Below are positions 1 through 6,699 of a DNA stretch of 8,010 nt, one piece after another. Both the position numbers and the translations under genes were made by a program. Source of the stretch: Anaerofustis sp. Its GTDB lineage: Bacteria > Bacillota > Clostridia > Eubacteriales > Anaerofustaceae. Numbering within the stretch: the first letter of the stretch is position 1; each line of letters starts with the position of its first letter. The DNA is taken from positions 18,112 to 26,121 of the forward strand of contig NZ_JAHZIA010000064.1 in assembly GCF_019420015.1 (NCBI RefSeq), given 5' to 3'. Below the pieces are notes generated by a model. That model saw only the letters and a list, made by a program, of their open reading frames with translations. It had not been told where the DNA came from and ran no database searches.

Positions 1-700
1 CCGCTACCAACTTTTTGATTGAATTGATATTGCTTATTTCAATAATATTTTTAAAGTCGGAAAAAGATAAATTCTTACTTTCCAAATATTTTTCTATAAG
101 TTCTCTGCTTCCCGAGCCTTTCTCTCTTACGATAATACAATAATCCAGCAAATCGTCAAGAGATACTTTTTTACCCCATAGCCTGCTTTTTTTTGAACAT
201 ATTCCTATATAATTCTCAGCAGAGACAGTAATAAAGTCATACTCATTTTTAGGGAAATATCCCTCTATTACGGCAAAATCTATGGCTCCTTCATTTAAAT
301 ACTCAAGAAGAACATTCGTATTTGCAACGACCATCTTTATATCCGAATTTTTATTTTGATTCATATATTTCTTTATTTTATCCGGCATGAAATATTCACC
401 TACCGTCAATGTAGCGCCGATATTCAATTTTTTTGCATTTGTCTCAATATTTGATATTTCTTCCCTGAATTTTATATCATCATGATTTAAAGCGGTAACA
501 TAATTCAAAAACATTTTTCCCTCTTTCGTCAAATACAATTTTTTGGATTTATACGAAAAAAACTTAACTCCATAATTCTTCTCCAAATATTGAATATGCT
601 GGGTCACCGCAGGCTGAGTGATATTAAGAGCACACGCCGCTCTTGTAATATTCATATGTTTACAAACTTCCAAAAAAGTATAAATCCTAAAATCCAACAT
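1..700 (-). CDS. LysR-type transcriptional regulator (YeiE/CysB-like context), 3' end cut by window
   Basis: Reading the minus strand from an ATG at 700-698 gives an uninterrupted frame of 233 codons that runs off the window start, so the C-terminus (about 60 residues by family length) is missing. The N-terminus is a typical LysR winged helix-turn-helix: MLDFRIYTFLEVCKHMNITR, then AACALNITQPAVTQHIQYLE at residues 21-40, and a wing ending in LTKEGKMFL. From about residue 90 (LNIGATLTVGEYFMPDKIKK) the effector-binding domain begins, and most of its first subdomain is present. A strong GGAGG (711-707) sits 6 bases upstream of the ATG and fixes the start. Family knowledge: a DNA-binding activator/repressor responding to a small ligand. 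It is divergent from a YeiH exporter, the same pairing as enterobacterial yeiE-yeiH, so it probably controls that gene and itself. The ligand (sulfite or another sulfur anion) is inference. Confidence 0.93.
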   Translation of the reverse strand, partial: MLDFRIYTFLEVCKHMNITRAACALNITQPAVTQHIQYLEKNYGVKFFSYKSKKLYLTKEGKMFLNYVTALNHDDIKFREEISNIETNAKKLNIGATLTVGEYFMPDKIKKYMNQNKNSDIKMVVANTNVLLEYLNEGAIDFAVIEGYFPKNEYDFITVSAENYIGICSKKSRLWGKKVSLDDLLDYCIIVREKGSGSRELIEKYLESKNLSFSDFKNIIEISNINSIKKLVA

Positions 701-722
701 AAAATACCTCCGAATATTCTAT

Positions 723-731
723 ATGATAACA
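723..731 (-). promoter_or_regulatory. Candidate extended -10 promoter of the LysR regulator gene
   Basis: On the minus strand TGTTATCAT (731-723) fits the extended -10 pattern TGnTATnAT. A weak -35, TTTATA (751-746), lies 17 bp upstream and overlaps the palindrome. Transcription would start near 716 and give a short leader containing the GGAGG. Inference from pattern only. Confidence 0.35.
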
Positions 732-745
732 TATATTTATGTATA

Positions 746-759
746 TATAAATATTTATA
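746..759. promoter_or_regulatory. 14-bp perfect palindrome, candidate LysR regulator binding site
   Basis: TATAAATATTTATA reads identically on both strands. It lies in the middle of the divergent spacer, just upstream of the candidate exporter -35 (762-767) and overlapping the candidate regulator -35 (751-746). That is where a LysR regulator would activate the target and repress itself. A neighbouring imperfect repeat, ACATA-N4-TATGT at 730-743, could be a second half of the site. The spacer is very AT-rich, so a chance palindrome is possible. Confidence 0.4.
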
Positions 760-761
760 AT

Positions 762-790
762 TTTAATTTATCTATATTTCATGATACTAT
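762..790 (+). promoter_or_regulatory. Candidate promoter of the YeiH exporter gene
   Basis: TGATACTAT at 782-790 is an extended -10 (TGnTAnTAT type). A weak -35, TTTAAT (762-767), lies 17 bp upstream, and the palindrome is directly upstream of that. A weak -35 next to an activator-type site suits LysR-dependent activation. The start would be near 797, about 30 nt before the ATG. Confidence 0.35.
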
Positions 791-827
791 ATTAATAATT
801 TAATGAATATATCAAAAGGAGAAAAAA

Positions 828-1835
828 ATGACGTTTATTAAAGAAAATATAAAAGGATTGCTTATTTGTATTTTAATCGCATTGCCCTCTTGGTATTTGG
901 GTAAACTCTTACCTGTAATAGGAGGCCCTGTATTTGCCATATTGATGGGTATGATAATAACAATGTTTATAAAAGATAAGTCAAACTTACAAAAAGGAAT
1001 AACTTTCACATCAAAAAAAATACTTCAATACGCGGTTATTTTACTGGGATTTGGAATGAACATAACGGATATTTTAATTCAGGGAAAACAATCATTACCC
1101 ATAATTATATCAACAATATCCACATCACTTATAATTGCGTATCTTTTATGTAAGATACTAAAAATACCATCAAAAATCTCTACACTTATAGGGGTCGGAT
1201 CTTCTATATGCGGAGGTTCGGCAATCGCAGCAACAGCTCCGGTAATCGATGCAGACGATGAAGAAATAGCACAGGCAATATCAGTTATATTTTTATTCAA
1301 TATAATAGCAGCATTGATATTCCCCGCTTTGGGATCAATGCTCGGACTTAGCAATGAAGGATTTGGTTTATTTGCGGGAACAGCAATAAACGACACATCA
1401 TCCGTAACGGCAGCTGCCGCAGCTTGGGACGGTATTCATAAAAGCAATACCCTCTCATCCGCAACAATAGTAAAACTTACAAGAACACTCGCTATAATCC
1501 CTATAACTTTAATCCTTGCATTTTTAAGAACCAGAAAAGAAAAAAATAACGAAGCAAATAAAGTAAGCCTAAAAAGCATATTCCCGTTTTTTATTTTGTA
1601 CTTCGTTCTCGCGGCAATTATAACGACGGTATTTAACCTCTCTCCTATGATAACAGACCCGATAAAAGAATTAAGCAAGTTCTTTATTATAATGGCAATG
1701 TCCGCAATAGGTTTAAATACAAATATCGTAAAACTTATAAAATCAGGTATTAAACCGATTTTTATGGGCGCATGCTGCTGGATTGGTATAGCATGTGTAA
1801 GCCTTGCTATGCAGCATTTACTTCATATTTGGTAA
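828..1835 (+). CDS. yeiH: YeiH/UPF0324 family putative sulfate (sulfite) exporter
   Basis: A 335-residue, strongly hydrophobic protein of the usual family length with about 10-11 membrane segments (roughly residues 9-27, 29-47, 65-83, 89-109, 119-139, 148-170, 178-198, 215-233, 251-270, 283-300 and 309-328). Family signatures are clear: GGPVFAILMG (32-41), LLGFGMNITDI (72-82), GVGSSICGGSAIAATAP (122-138) and FAGTAINDTSSVTAAAAAW (182-200). A second LNTNI repeat-like element (296-300) echoes the GMNIT of residues 76-80, consistent with an internally repeated transporter fold. The start ATG is preceded by AAAAGGAG (814-821). Family annotation is an inner-membrane exporter of sulfate or related sulfur oxyanions; direct biochemical proof for the family is thin. 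The divergent LysR gene probably regulates it. It ends shortly before a strong terminator, so it is probably a single-gene transcript. Confidence 0.93.
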   Translation: MTFIKENIKGLLICILIALPSWYLGKLLPVIGGPVFAILMGMIITMFIKDKSNLQKGITFTSKKILQYAVILLGFGMNITDILIQGKQSLPIIISTISTSLIIAYLLCKILKIPSKISTLIGVGSSICGGSAIAATAPVIDADDEEIAQAISVIFLFNIIAALIFPALGSMLGLSNEGFGLFAGTAINDTSSVTAAAAAWDGIHKSNTLSSATIVKLTRTLAIIPITLILAFLRTRKEKNNEANKVSLKSIFPFFILYFVLAAIITTVFNLSPMITDPIKELSKFFIIMAMSAIGLNTNIVKLIKSGIKPIFMGACCWIGIACVSLAMQHLLHIW

Positions 1836-1860
1836 TCATTACCGCCAAACAAAAATCAAA

Positions 1861-1890
1861 AAAATACACTGTTATAATACAGTGTATTTT
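1861..1890. terminator. Bidirectional rho-independent terminator
   Basis: A perfect inverted repeat: 12-base arms AAAATACACTGT (1861-1872) and ACAGTGTATTTT (1879-1890) around the 6-base loop TATAAT. Plus-strand RNA ends in a U-rich run (TTTTTATT) and minus-strand RNA ends in a longer one (seven Ts from 1867 down, then GATTTTTG). It lies 25 bp after the exporter stop and only 2 bp beyond the stop of the minus-strand operon, so it serves both convergent units. Confidence 0.9.
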
Positions 1891-1892
1891 TA

Positions 1893-2336
1893 TTACAAAT
1901 ATTCTTTTATAAATTCTACAAACAACTCTCCGGCCTCTTCTTGAACATTTATACAACCTCTTTTGGGATCCATATGATTTTGTCTTACATATTCACAATT
2001 TATAGATCCGAATCTTTCTGTGTATAAATCGACCCATTTGCCTGTAATCTCTTTCATCTTATCGTTTGTTGAAGGTTTGTCTTCTGCAAACATCAACCCT
2101 ATTACCGCTATACATCCGGCAAAAGCTCCGCAAGTTTTACCCCGCTGCAATCCAAAGCCATAAGGAGCAAGCATCTTAAATTCTTTACTGCCAATGTCCA
2201 GCTCATATTTTATTTTCAAAGCTTCTATCAATGTTTCACCACAATTTTTGTGATACAAAGCTCTTTCATCTTCGCTTTTTTCATCAGATTCTCTTCTGAT
2301 ATCATCTACAATATCCGTAATACTTTTATCAATCAT
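1893..2336 (-). CDS. C_GCAxxG_C_C family protein (redox-type cysteine motif, function unknown)
   Basis: A 147-residue soluble protein matching the C_GCAxxG_C_C family. It has an N-terminal Cys in NCGETLIEAL (C32), the central RGKTCGAFAGCIAVIGLM (C69 and C75), then C114 in FGSINCEYV and C128 in KRGCINV, followed by a C-terminal helix. Family members are small, often encoded near redox or metal-related genes, and suspected to bind a cofactor or metal or to do thiol chemistry; no defined reaction is known to me. I chose the ATG at 2336-2334 because AAGAGG lies 6 bases upstream. A GTG at 2369 would add 11 basic residues and overlap argS by 20 bp, but it has no better ribosome site. It is the last gene of the operon, 13 bp after the argS stop and 2 bp before the terminator. 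Confidence 0.85.
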   Translation of the reverse strand: MIDKSITDIVDDIRRESDEKSEDERALYHKNCGETLIEALKIKYELDIGSKEFKMLAPYGFGLQRGKTCGAFAGCIAVIGLMFAEDKPSTNDKMKEITGKWVDLYTERFGSINCEYVRQNHMDPKRGCINVQEEAGELFVEFIKEYL

Positions 2337-2349
2337 AATAAACCTCTTT

Positions 2350-4023
2350 CTACATTTGTTCCGGAGCACTCACACCCAAAATCGTCAAAGTATTATGCAA
2401 CACTTCTCTTGTTGCCATAACCAACGCAAGCCTTGCATTTAATAACTTCTCATCATCGACAATAACCCTGTGCGCATTATAAAAAGAGTGGAAAGAGCTT
2501 GCCAAATCCATGGCGTATTTGGTAATCTTGCTAGGGTCCAAATCAATGCTTGCTTTCTTTATTTCATCGCTGAAATTTGCAATCGTCTTTAAAAGATTTA
2601 TTTCTTCTTTTTTATTAAGCAAATCAAAATTTTCCTGCTTAACATCTTTATTGATATTTCTTATAATACTGCAAATTCTCGCATGTGCATACTGAACGTA
2701 AAACACAGGATTTTCACTGGATTTTTTTATGGCAAGATCAAGATCAAAATCCATATGAGTATTGGGCTTATTAAAGTTAAATACAAATCTTGCGGCATCC
2801 TTTCCAACTTCCGAAACCAAATCAGAAAGAGTATATATATTTCCCTTTCTCTTAGACATCCTGAGAGCTTCGTTATTTTTAACCAAATGAACGAGCTGCA
2901 TCAATATAACATCAAGCCTTTCTTCTTCAACCCCAAGTGCCACCATAGCTTTTTTCAACCTCGCAACATGACCGTGATGGTCCGCACCCCATACGTTTAT
3001 TGCATAATCAAAGTTTCTTTTTACCAATTTGTCATAATGATATGCAATATCTGCGGCATAATAAGTAGGAACTCCGTTCTGTCTTACAAGAACTTCATCT
3101 TTTTCAAGTCCATACTCAGTTCCTCTAAACCAAAGGGCTCCGTCTTTTTCATAAACACCGCCGTTTCCTCTCATTTTGTCTATTACATCTTTTATTGCTC
3201 CGGAATTATGAAGAGTTTTTTCACTGAAAAACACATCGTAATTTATACCGTACTCTTTTAAATCATTTATCATGTTCGTAACGTTCTTATCAAGAGCATA
3301 TTCAACAAGCTCATGTTGTCTTTCTTCTTCGCTTACATGTAAAAGTTTATCGGCGTTTATATCTATATATCCCTTTGCAAGGTCAATTATATCATCCCCT
3401 TTATAACCGTCTTCAGGGAAATCAACGTTTTTGCCAAGTTGCTGCAAATATCTTGCATCCAAAGATTGCCCGAATTTTATAATCTGGTTTCCCGCGTCGT
3501 TTAAATAAAATTCTTTTACTACATCGCATCCTGCCCAAGAAAGAATATTGCTTATAACATCTCCTATTGCTCCTCCTCTTGCATTACCTATATGCAAAGG
3601 ACCCGTAGGATTTGCACTTACGTATTCAACATTTACTTTCTTCGGATTATCTGTTACGACTTTACCGTATTCGCTCTTTAAGGTAATAACCTTTTTCATT
3701 TCGTCATAAAGCCATCTATTGTCAAGAACAAAGTTTATAAATCCCGCTCCTGCAATACTTATGTCTTTGATATAAGTATTATTGGTATCTATGTTATCAA
3801 TTATATTCTCTGCAATTACCCTCGGATTGCATCTTGCTTTTTTAGCCAGCTGCATGGCAGTATTTACACTGAAGTCTCCGAATTTTTCTTCTCTCGGAAC
3901 TTCAACTCGAATACTCGGAATATCTTCTTTGTCTATTTCAAGAATACCTTTATCTATACATTTTTTTATCGCTTTATCAACTGCTGCAATAATTTCTTTT
4001 TCTCTCGTAATTTTTCCGAACAT
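2350..4023 (-). CDS. argS: Arginine--tRNA ligase (class I aminoacyl-tRNA synthetase)
   Basis: 557 residues, a normal bacterial ArgS length. It charges tRNA-Arg with arginine using ATP in the cytoplasm. The order is an N-terminal Arg-tRNA-synthetase additional domain (about 1-115, with VEVPREEKFGDFSVNTAMQL at 40-59), then the Rossmann catalytic core with the HIGH-type motif NPTGPLHIGNARGGAIGD (138-155, the last His being Asn here). Next come FYLNDAGNQI (172-181), VWGADHHGHVARLKKAM (344-360) and the KMSK-type loop ALRMSKRKGN (386-395), and finally the helical anticodon-binding domain ending in LGVSAPEQM. AGGAG lies 7 bases before the ATG. It is the third gene of the operon, starting 12 bp after the ddl stop. 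No T-box leader precedes it, because the gap is too small, so it depends on upstream transcription or an internal promoter. Confidence 0.98.
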   Translation of the reverse strand: MFGKITREKEIIAAVDKAIKKCIDKGILEIDKEDIPSIRVEVPREEKFGDFSVNTAMQLAKKARCNPRVIAENIIDNIDTNNTYIKDISIAGAGFINFVLDNRWLYDEMKKVITLKSEYGKVVTDNPKKVNVEYVSANPTGPLHIGNARGGAIGDVISNILSWAGCDVVKEFYLNDAGNQIIKFGQSLDARYLQQLGKNVDFPEDGYKGDDIIDLAKGYIDINADKLLHVSEEERQHELVEYALDKNVTNMINDLKEYGINYDVFFSEKTLHNSGAIKDVIDKMRGNGGVYEKDGALWFRGTEYGLEKDEVLVRQNGVPTYYAADIAYHYDKLVKRNFDYAINVWGADHHGHVARLKKAMVALGVEEERLDVILMQLVHLVKNNEALRMSKRKGNIYTLSDLVSEVGKDAARFVFNFNKPNTHMDFDLDLAIKKSSENPVFYVQYAHARICSIIRNINKDVKQENFDLLNKKEEINLLKTIANFSDEIKKASIDLDPSKITKYAMDLASSFHSFYNAHRVIVDDEKLLNARLALVMATREVLHNTLTILGVSAPEQM

Positions 4024-4035
4024 TATTATCTCCTA

Positions 4036-5112
4036 TTACTCTTTTATAGTTAATCTGTTTTTAATTTCATATCTTTCAAATCCAAGATTAATTAGCTTTT
4101 CTATCAAATCAGAATACCCTATTCCCATATAGTCCCACATTTTAGCATACATGCTTATATTTGTAAATCCCGGAAGAGTATTCATCTCATTTAAGTAAAC
4201 ATCAGAACTGTCTTTATCCAGGAAGAAATCGACTCTTGAAAGACCGCTTGCTCCGACCGCTTTAAATGCCCTAACGGCAAACTGTCTTATCTTTTCCATT
4301 GTGTCTTCGTCGATTTTTACTGGAATATCTATTCTGCTACTATCTCCCGAAAGATACTTTGCTTCATAATCATAGAATTCTTTGCAAGACACAATCTCTC
4401 CAGGATAAGAAGCCTGAGGATGAGAGTTACCCAAAACAGCAACCTCGATTTCTCTTGCATTTATTCCTTTTTCAACCAATATTTTAGTATCAAATTTCAC
4501 AGCTTTAAGAAGTGCTTCTTTTAATTCTGATTTATCCTTTGCCTTTGATATACCTACACTTGAGCCCATATTAACGGGCTTTACAAACATAGGATAAGGA
4601 AGAGTCTTTTCGCATCTTTCAATCGTATTTAACAAAAGCTCCTCATTTTCAATATCCGTATCAAATACCAACACATCATCAACAACAGGAATCCCAACAC
4701 TCTTGAAAACTCTTTTTGCTATATCTTTATCCATACACACGCTTGAAGCCAATACTTCACAACCCACATACGGTTTATTCATCATTTCAAATAATCCTTG
4801 AATTCTTCCGTCTTCACCGTTTTGTCCGTGCAAAACAGGGAAAATAATATCAACATCATCGATAATATCTCCGTTAAAAAGAGAAAAATCAGAAACAAGA
4901 TGTGCGTCGTCATTTATCCATTCATTATTTTTTATTTTTTCCACATCTCCGTTGTAAACATAAAATTTTCCCTCTAAGGTTATACCTATCATGGTTATAT
5001 CAAATTTATCTTTGTCTATCCCTTTTATGACGTTATATGCCGACAAAAGAGAGACATCATACTCTCCGGATTTTCCACCGAAAATAACGCCTACATTTTT
5101 TTTATTACTCAT
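4036..5112 (-). CDS. ddl: D-alanine--D-alanine ligase
   Basis: 358 residues. It joins two D-alanines with ATP to make the dipeptide for peptidoglycan precursors. The ATP-grasp layout is complete. The N-terminal VGVIFGGKSGEYDVSLLSA (7-25) carries EYDVS where many Ddl enzymes have EHEVS. FPVLHGQNGEDGRIQG follows at about 91-106, then KPVNMGSSVG (178-187), the omega-loop FYDYEAKY (246-253), and the metal-binding end NEMNTLPGFT (308-317). The Tyr-rich omega loop is the form seen in D-Ala-D-Ala ligases rather than in VanA-type D-lactate ligases, so D-Ala-D-Ala is the predicted product. The ATG at 5112 is chosen because GGGGAG lies 7 bases upstream. An in-frame TTG at 5127 would place that site inside the gene. 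Second gene of the operon, 18 bp after pncB. Confidence 0.96.
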   Translation of the reverse strand: MSNKKNVGVIFGGKSGEYDVSLLSAYNVIKGIDKDKFDITMIGITLEGKFYVYNGDVEKIKNNEWINDDAHLVSDFSLFNGDIIDDVDIIFPVLHGQNGEDGRIQGLFEMMNKPYVGCEVLASSVCMDKDIAKRVFKSVGIPVVDDVLVFDTDIENEELLLNTIERCEKTLPYPMFVKPVNMGSSVGISKAKDKSELKEALLKAVKFDTKILVEKGINAREIEVAVLGNSHPQASYPGEIVSCKEFYDYEAKYLSGDSSRIDIPVKIDEDTMEKIRQFAVRAFKAVGASGLSRVDFFLDKDSSDVYLNEMNTLPGFTNISMYAKMWDYMGIGYSDLIEKLINLGFERYEIKNRLTIKE

Positions 5113-5130
5113 CTTCAAACTCCCCAATAA

Positions 5131-6582
5131 TTATTTTTGAACCGAAGCCAATAATTCTTTTTTTATATCAAATAATTCATCCGAAATATCAACATGATAT
5201 TCACTTGGATTTACAAGTCTTAAAAATTCAGGCCAAAAGGTACTTCTTGCCAATATATGGTTCTCTCTTATCTGAGAAAGCTTAGGCGAATTATAAACTT
5301 GTTTACCGTCGATAAATATAGGTTTTAACAACTCTTTAACATGGAAATTACTTATTGTTCTCTTTTTCCATGTATGAACGGGATGATAAATGGTAAGAGG
5401 TTTTGTTTCATCGATTTCTTCATCATTTAATGTTATTAAATCCGCTATGGCAACATTCGTAAGATTATCATAAAATCTCAAAACTTTTTTATATCCCGGA
5501 TTTGTTATTTTTATAGGGTCGTTCGATACTTTTATTTTAGGCGACAATTGTCCGTCACGTTCAATGGCAGCAAGTTTATACACTCCTCCCAAAGCACTCG
5601 TTCCGTCAGCGGTAATCATTTTGGTTCCCACTCCGTACATTCCGATTTTGGCACCTTGATTTCTTAGATCCGAAATAATATACTCGTCTAAATCATTGGA
5701 AGCACTTATAATGGCACTTTCAAATCCTGCTTCATCAAACATCTCTCTGGCTTTTACCGATAAATACGTCAAATCTCCGCTGTCCAATCTTATGCCATAT
5801 TTACCTTTTAATCTGCCCGCGTCTCTTTCTTCTGTAAAAACTTTTATCGCATTTCTAACTCCGCTGTTTAACGTGTCATAAGTATCCGCAAGTAAAATCA
5901 AATTGTCTGGGTTATGTTTTGCATATGCTCTGAACGCCTCGAGCTCACTGTCAAATGCCATAATGAAAGCATGAGAAATAGTCCCCATAGACACCGTATC
6001 CCATCCATATTCCACCTCTACATTACTGGTCCCTACACAACCTCCGATTATACAAGCCCTTGAACCATAAAGTCCTGCCTCTGTACCGTGAGCTCTCCTA
6101 AGCCCAAAGTCCAATACGGGAGCATACGTTCCTGCAGCCGAAACTATCCTAGAAGCTTTTGTCGCAATTAAACTTTGGTGATTTATTATCGCCAGTATGG
6201 CGGTTTCTATTAGCTGTGCCTCTATCAAGTTCGTCTTCACTCTAAGAACAGGTTCCGAAGGAAAAAATATTTCCCCTTCTTCCATAGAGTAAATTTCTCC
6301 TGTGAATTTAAAGTTTCTTAAGTATTCTAAAAACCCTTCTGTAAGTTCAGGATGGTTTTCTTTTAAAAGTTTGATATCCTCTTCGTCAAATCTAAGATTG
6401 TTTATATATTCTATGACTTGTTCAAGACCGGCAAAAACAGAGTATCCTCCTTCAAAAGGATTTCTTCTTATAAACACATCAAAAACAGCCTGTCTGTCTT
6501 TAAATCCTTTACTCTCATAAACATTGCTTACACTAAGTTGATAAAAATCAGTAGCTAATTCAAGCTTCCTTTTTCTTTCCAT
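5131..6582 (-). CDS. pncB: Nicotinate phosphoribosyltransferase
   Basis: 483 residues, the long form common in Firmicutes. It makes nicotinate mononucleotide from nicotinate and PRPP with ATP hydrolysis, the entry step of NAD salvage. Visible family blocks: TDFYQLSVSNVY (11-22), FDVFIRRNPFEGGYSVFAGL (34-53), PSEPVLRV (108-115), LDFGLRRAHGTEAGLYGSRA (157-176) and GGCVGTSNVEVEYG (180-193). MGTISHAFIMAF (199-210) holds His204, which aligns with the autophosphorylated His of the family. YGIRLDSGDL (262-271), SNDLDEYII (295-303) and YGVGTKMITADG (316-327) form the phosphate and base site. A C-terminal domain follows with conserved Trp/His residues. GGGAG lies 7 bases upstream of the ATG. First gene of the operon, with an extended -10 at 6638-6630. 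I see no obvious niacin-repressor operator. Confidence 0.97.
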   Translation of the reverse strand: MERKRKLELATDFYQLSVSNVYESKGFKDRQAVFDVFIRRNPFEGGYSVFAGLEQVIEYINNLRFDEEDIKLLKENHPELTEGFLEYLRNFKFTGEIYSMEEGEIFFPSEPVLRVKTNLIEAQLIETAILAIINHQSLIATKASRIVSAAGTYAPVLDFGLRRAHGTEAGLYGSRACIIGGCVGTSNVEVEYGWDTVSMGTISHAFIMAFDSELEAFRAYAKHNPDNLILLADTYDTLNSGVRNAIKVFTEERDAGRLKGKYGIRLDSGDLTYLSVKAREMFDEAGFESAIISASNDLDEYIISDLRNQGAKIGMYGVGTKMITADGTSALGGVYKLAAIERDGQLSPKIKVSNDPIKITNPGYKKVLRFYDNLTNVAIADLITLNDEEIDETKPLTIYHPVHTWKKRTISNFHVKELLKPIFIDGKQVYNSPKLSQIRENHILARSTFWPEFLRLVNPSEYHVDISDELFDIKKELLASVQK

Positions 6583-6629
6583 TTTTTAACTCCCAATTGT
6601 CACATTAAAAATATTATATCTAGTTTATT

Positions 6630-6638
6630 ATTATATCA
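6630..6638 (-). promoter_or_regulatory. Extended -10 promoter for the pncB-ddl-argS operon
   Basis: On the minus strand TGATATAAT (6638-6630) is a perfect extended -10 (TGnTATAAT), which does not need a strong -35; none is seen 17 bp upstream. The start would be near 6623, with a 40-nt leader to the pncB ATG. A second TATAAT (6618-6613) lies downstream and could be an alternative. No other strong promoter is apparent in the short gaps of the operon. Confidence 0.6.
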
Positions 6639-6641
6639 CTT

Positions 6642-6669
6642 TTTACAAAAAAATCATTAAAAATAGTAT
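6642..6669 (+). promoter_or_regulatory. Weak candidate promoter of the penicillin-binding protein gene
   Basis: TTTACA (6642-6647) and TAGTAT (6664-6669) with a 16-bp spacer make a plausible -35/-10 pair, and TATATT (6667-6672) is an alternative -10. The start would be near 6676, leaving about 24 nt before the ATG. It nearly abuts the divergent pncB promoter, so the two may compete. In such AT-rich DNA the match is weak evidence. Confidence 0.25.
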
Positions 6670-6699
6670 ATTTTTACTTATTATACCAATACTTATAGT

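Noticed and set aside
701..827. Small gene or regulatory RNA in the AT-rich divergent spacer
   Set aside because: No open frame with a ribosome site and no stable G/C-containing hairpin. The spacer is explained by two promoters and an operator.
1079..1396. 105-codon open frame antisense to the exporter gene
   Set aside because: It mirrors the low-complexity hydrophobic coding strand, has no ribosome site or recognisable domain, and lies wholly within a convincing gene.
2337..2369. Longer N-terminus for the C_GCAxxG_C_C protein from a GTG at 2369
   Set aside because: It would overlap the end of argS, while the ATG at 2336 has a well-placed AAGAGG and fits family length.
2683..3261. 192-codon open frame antisense to argS
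   Set aside because: The composition is shadow-like (rich in F, I, K, S and Y), there is no family resemblance, and it lies entirely inside argS, whose motifs are intact.
4024..4035. T-box leader for argS
   Set aside because: The gap between ddl and argS is 12 bp, far too short for a T-box, and none of its conserved elements are present.
6583..6630. Possible niacin-responsive repressor site or riboswitch upstream of pncB
   Set aside because: The leader is only about 40 nt and no clear operator-like inverted repeat or aptamer structure can be seen.
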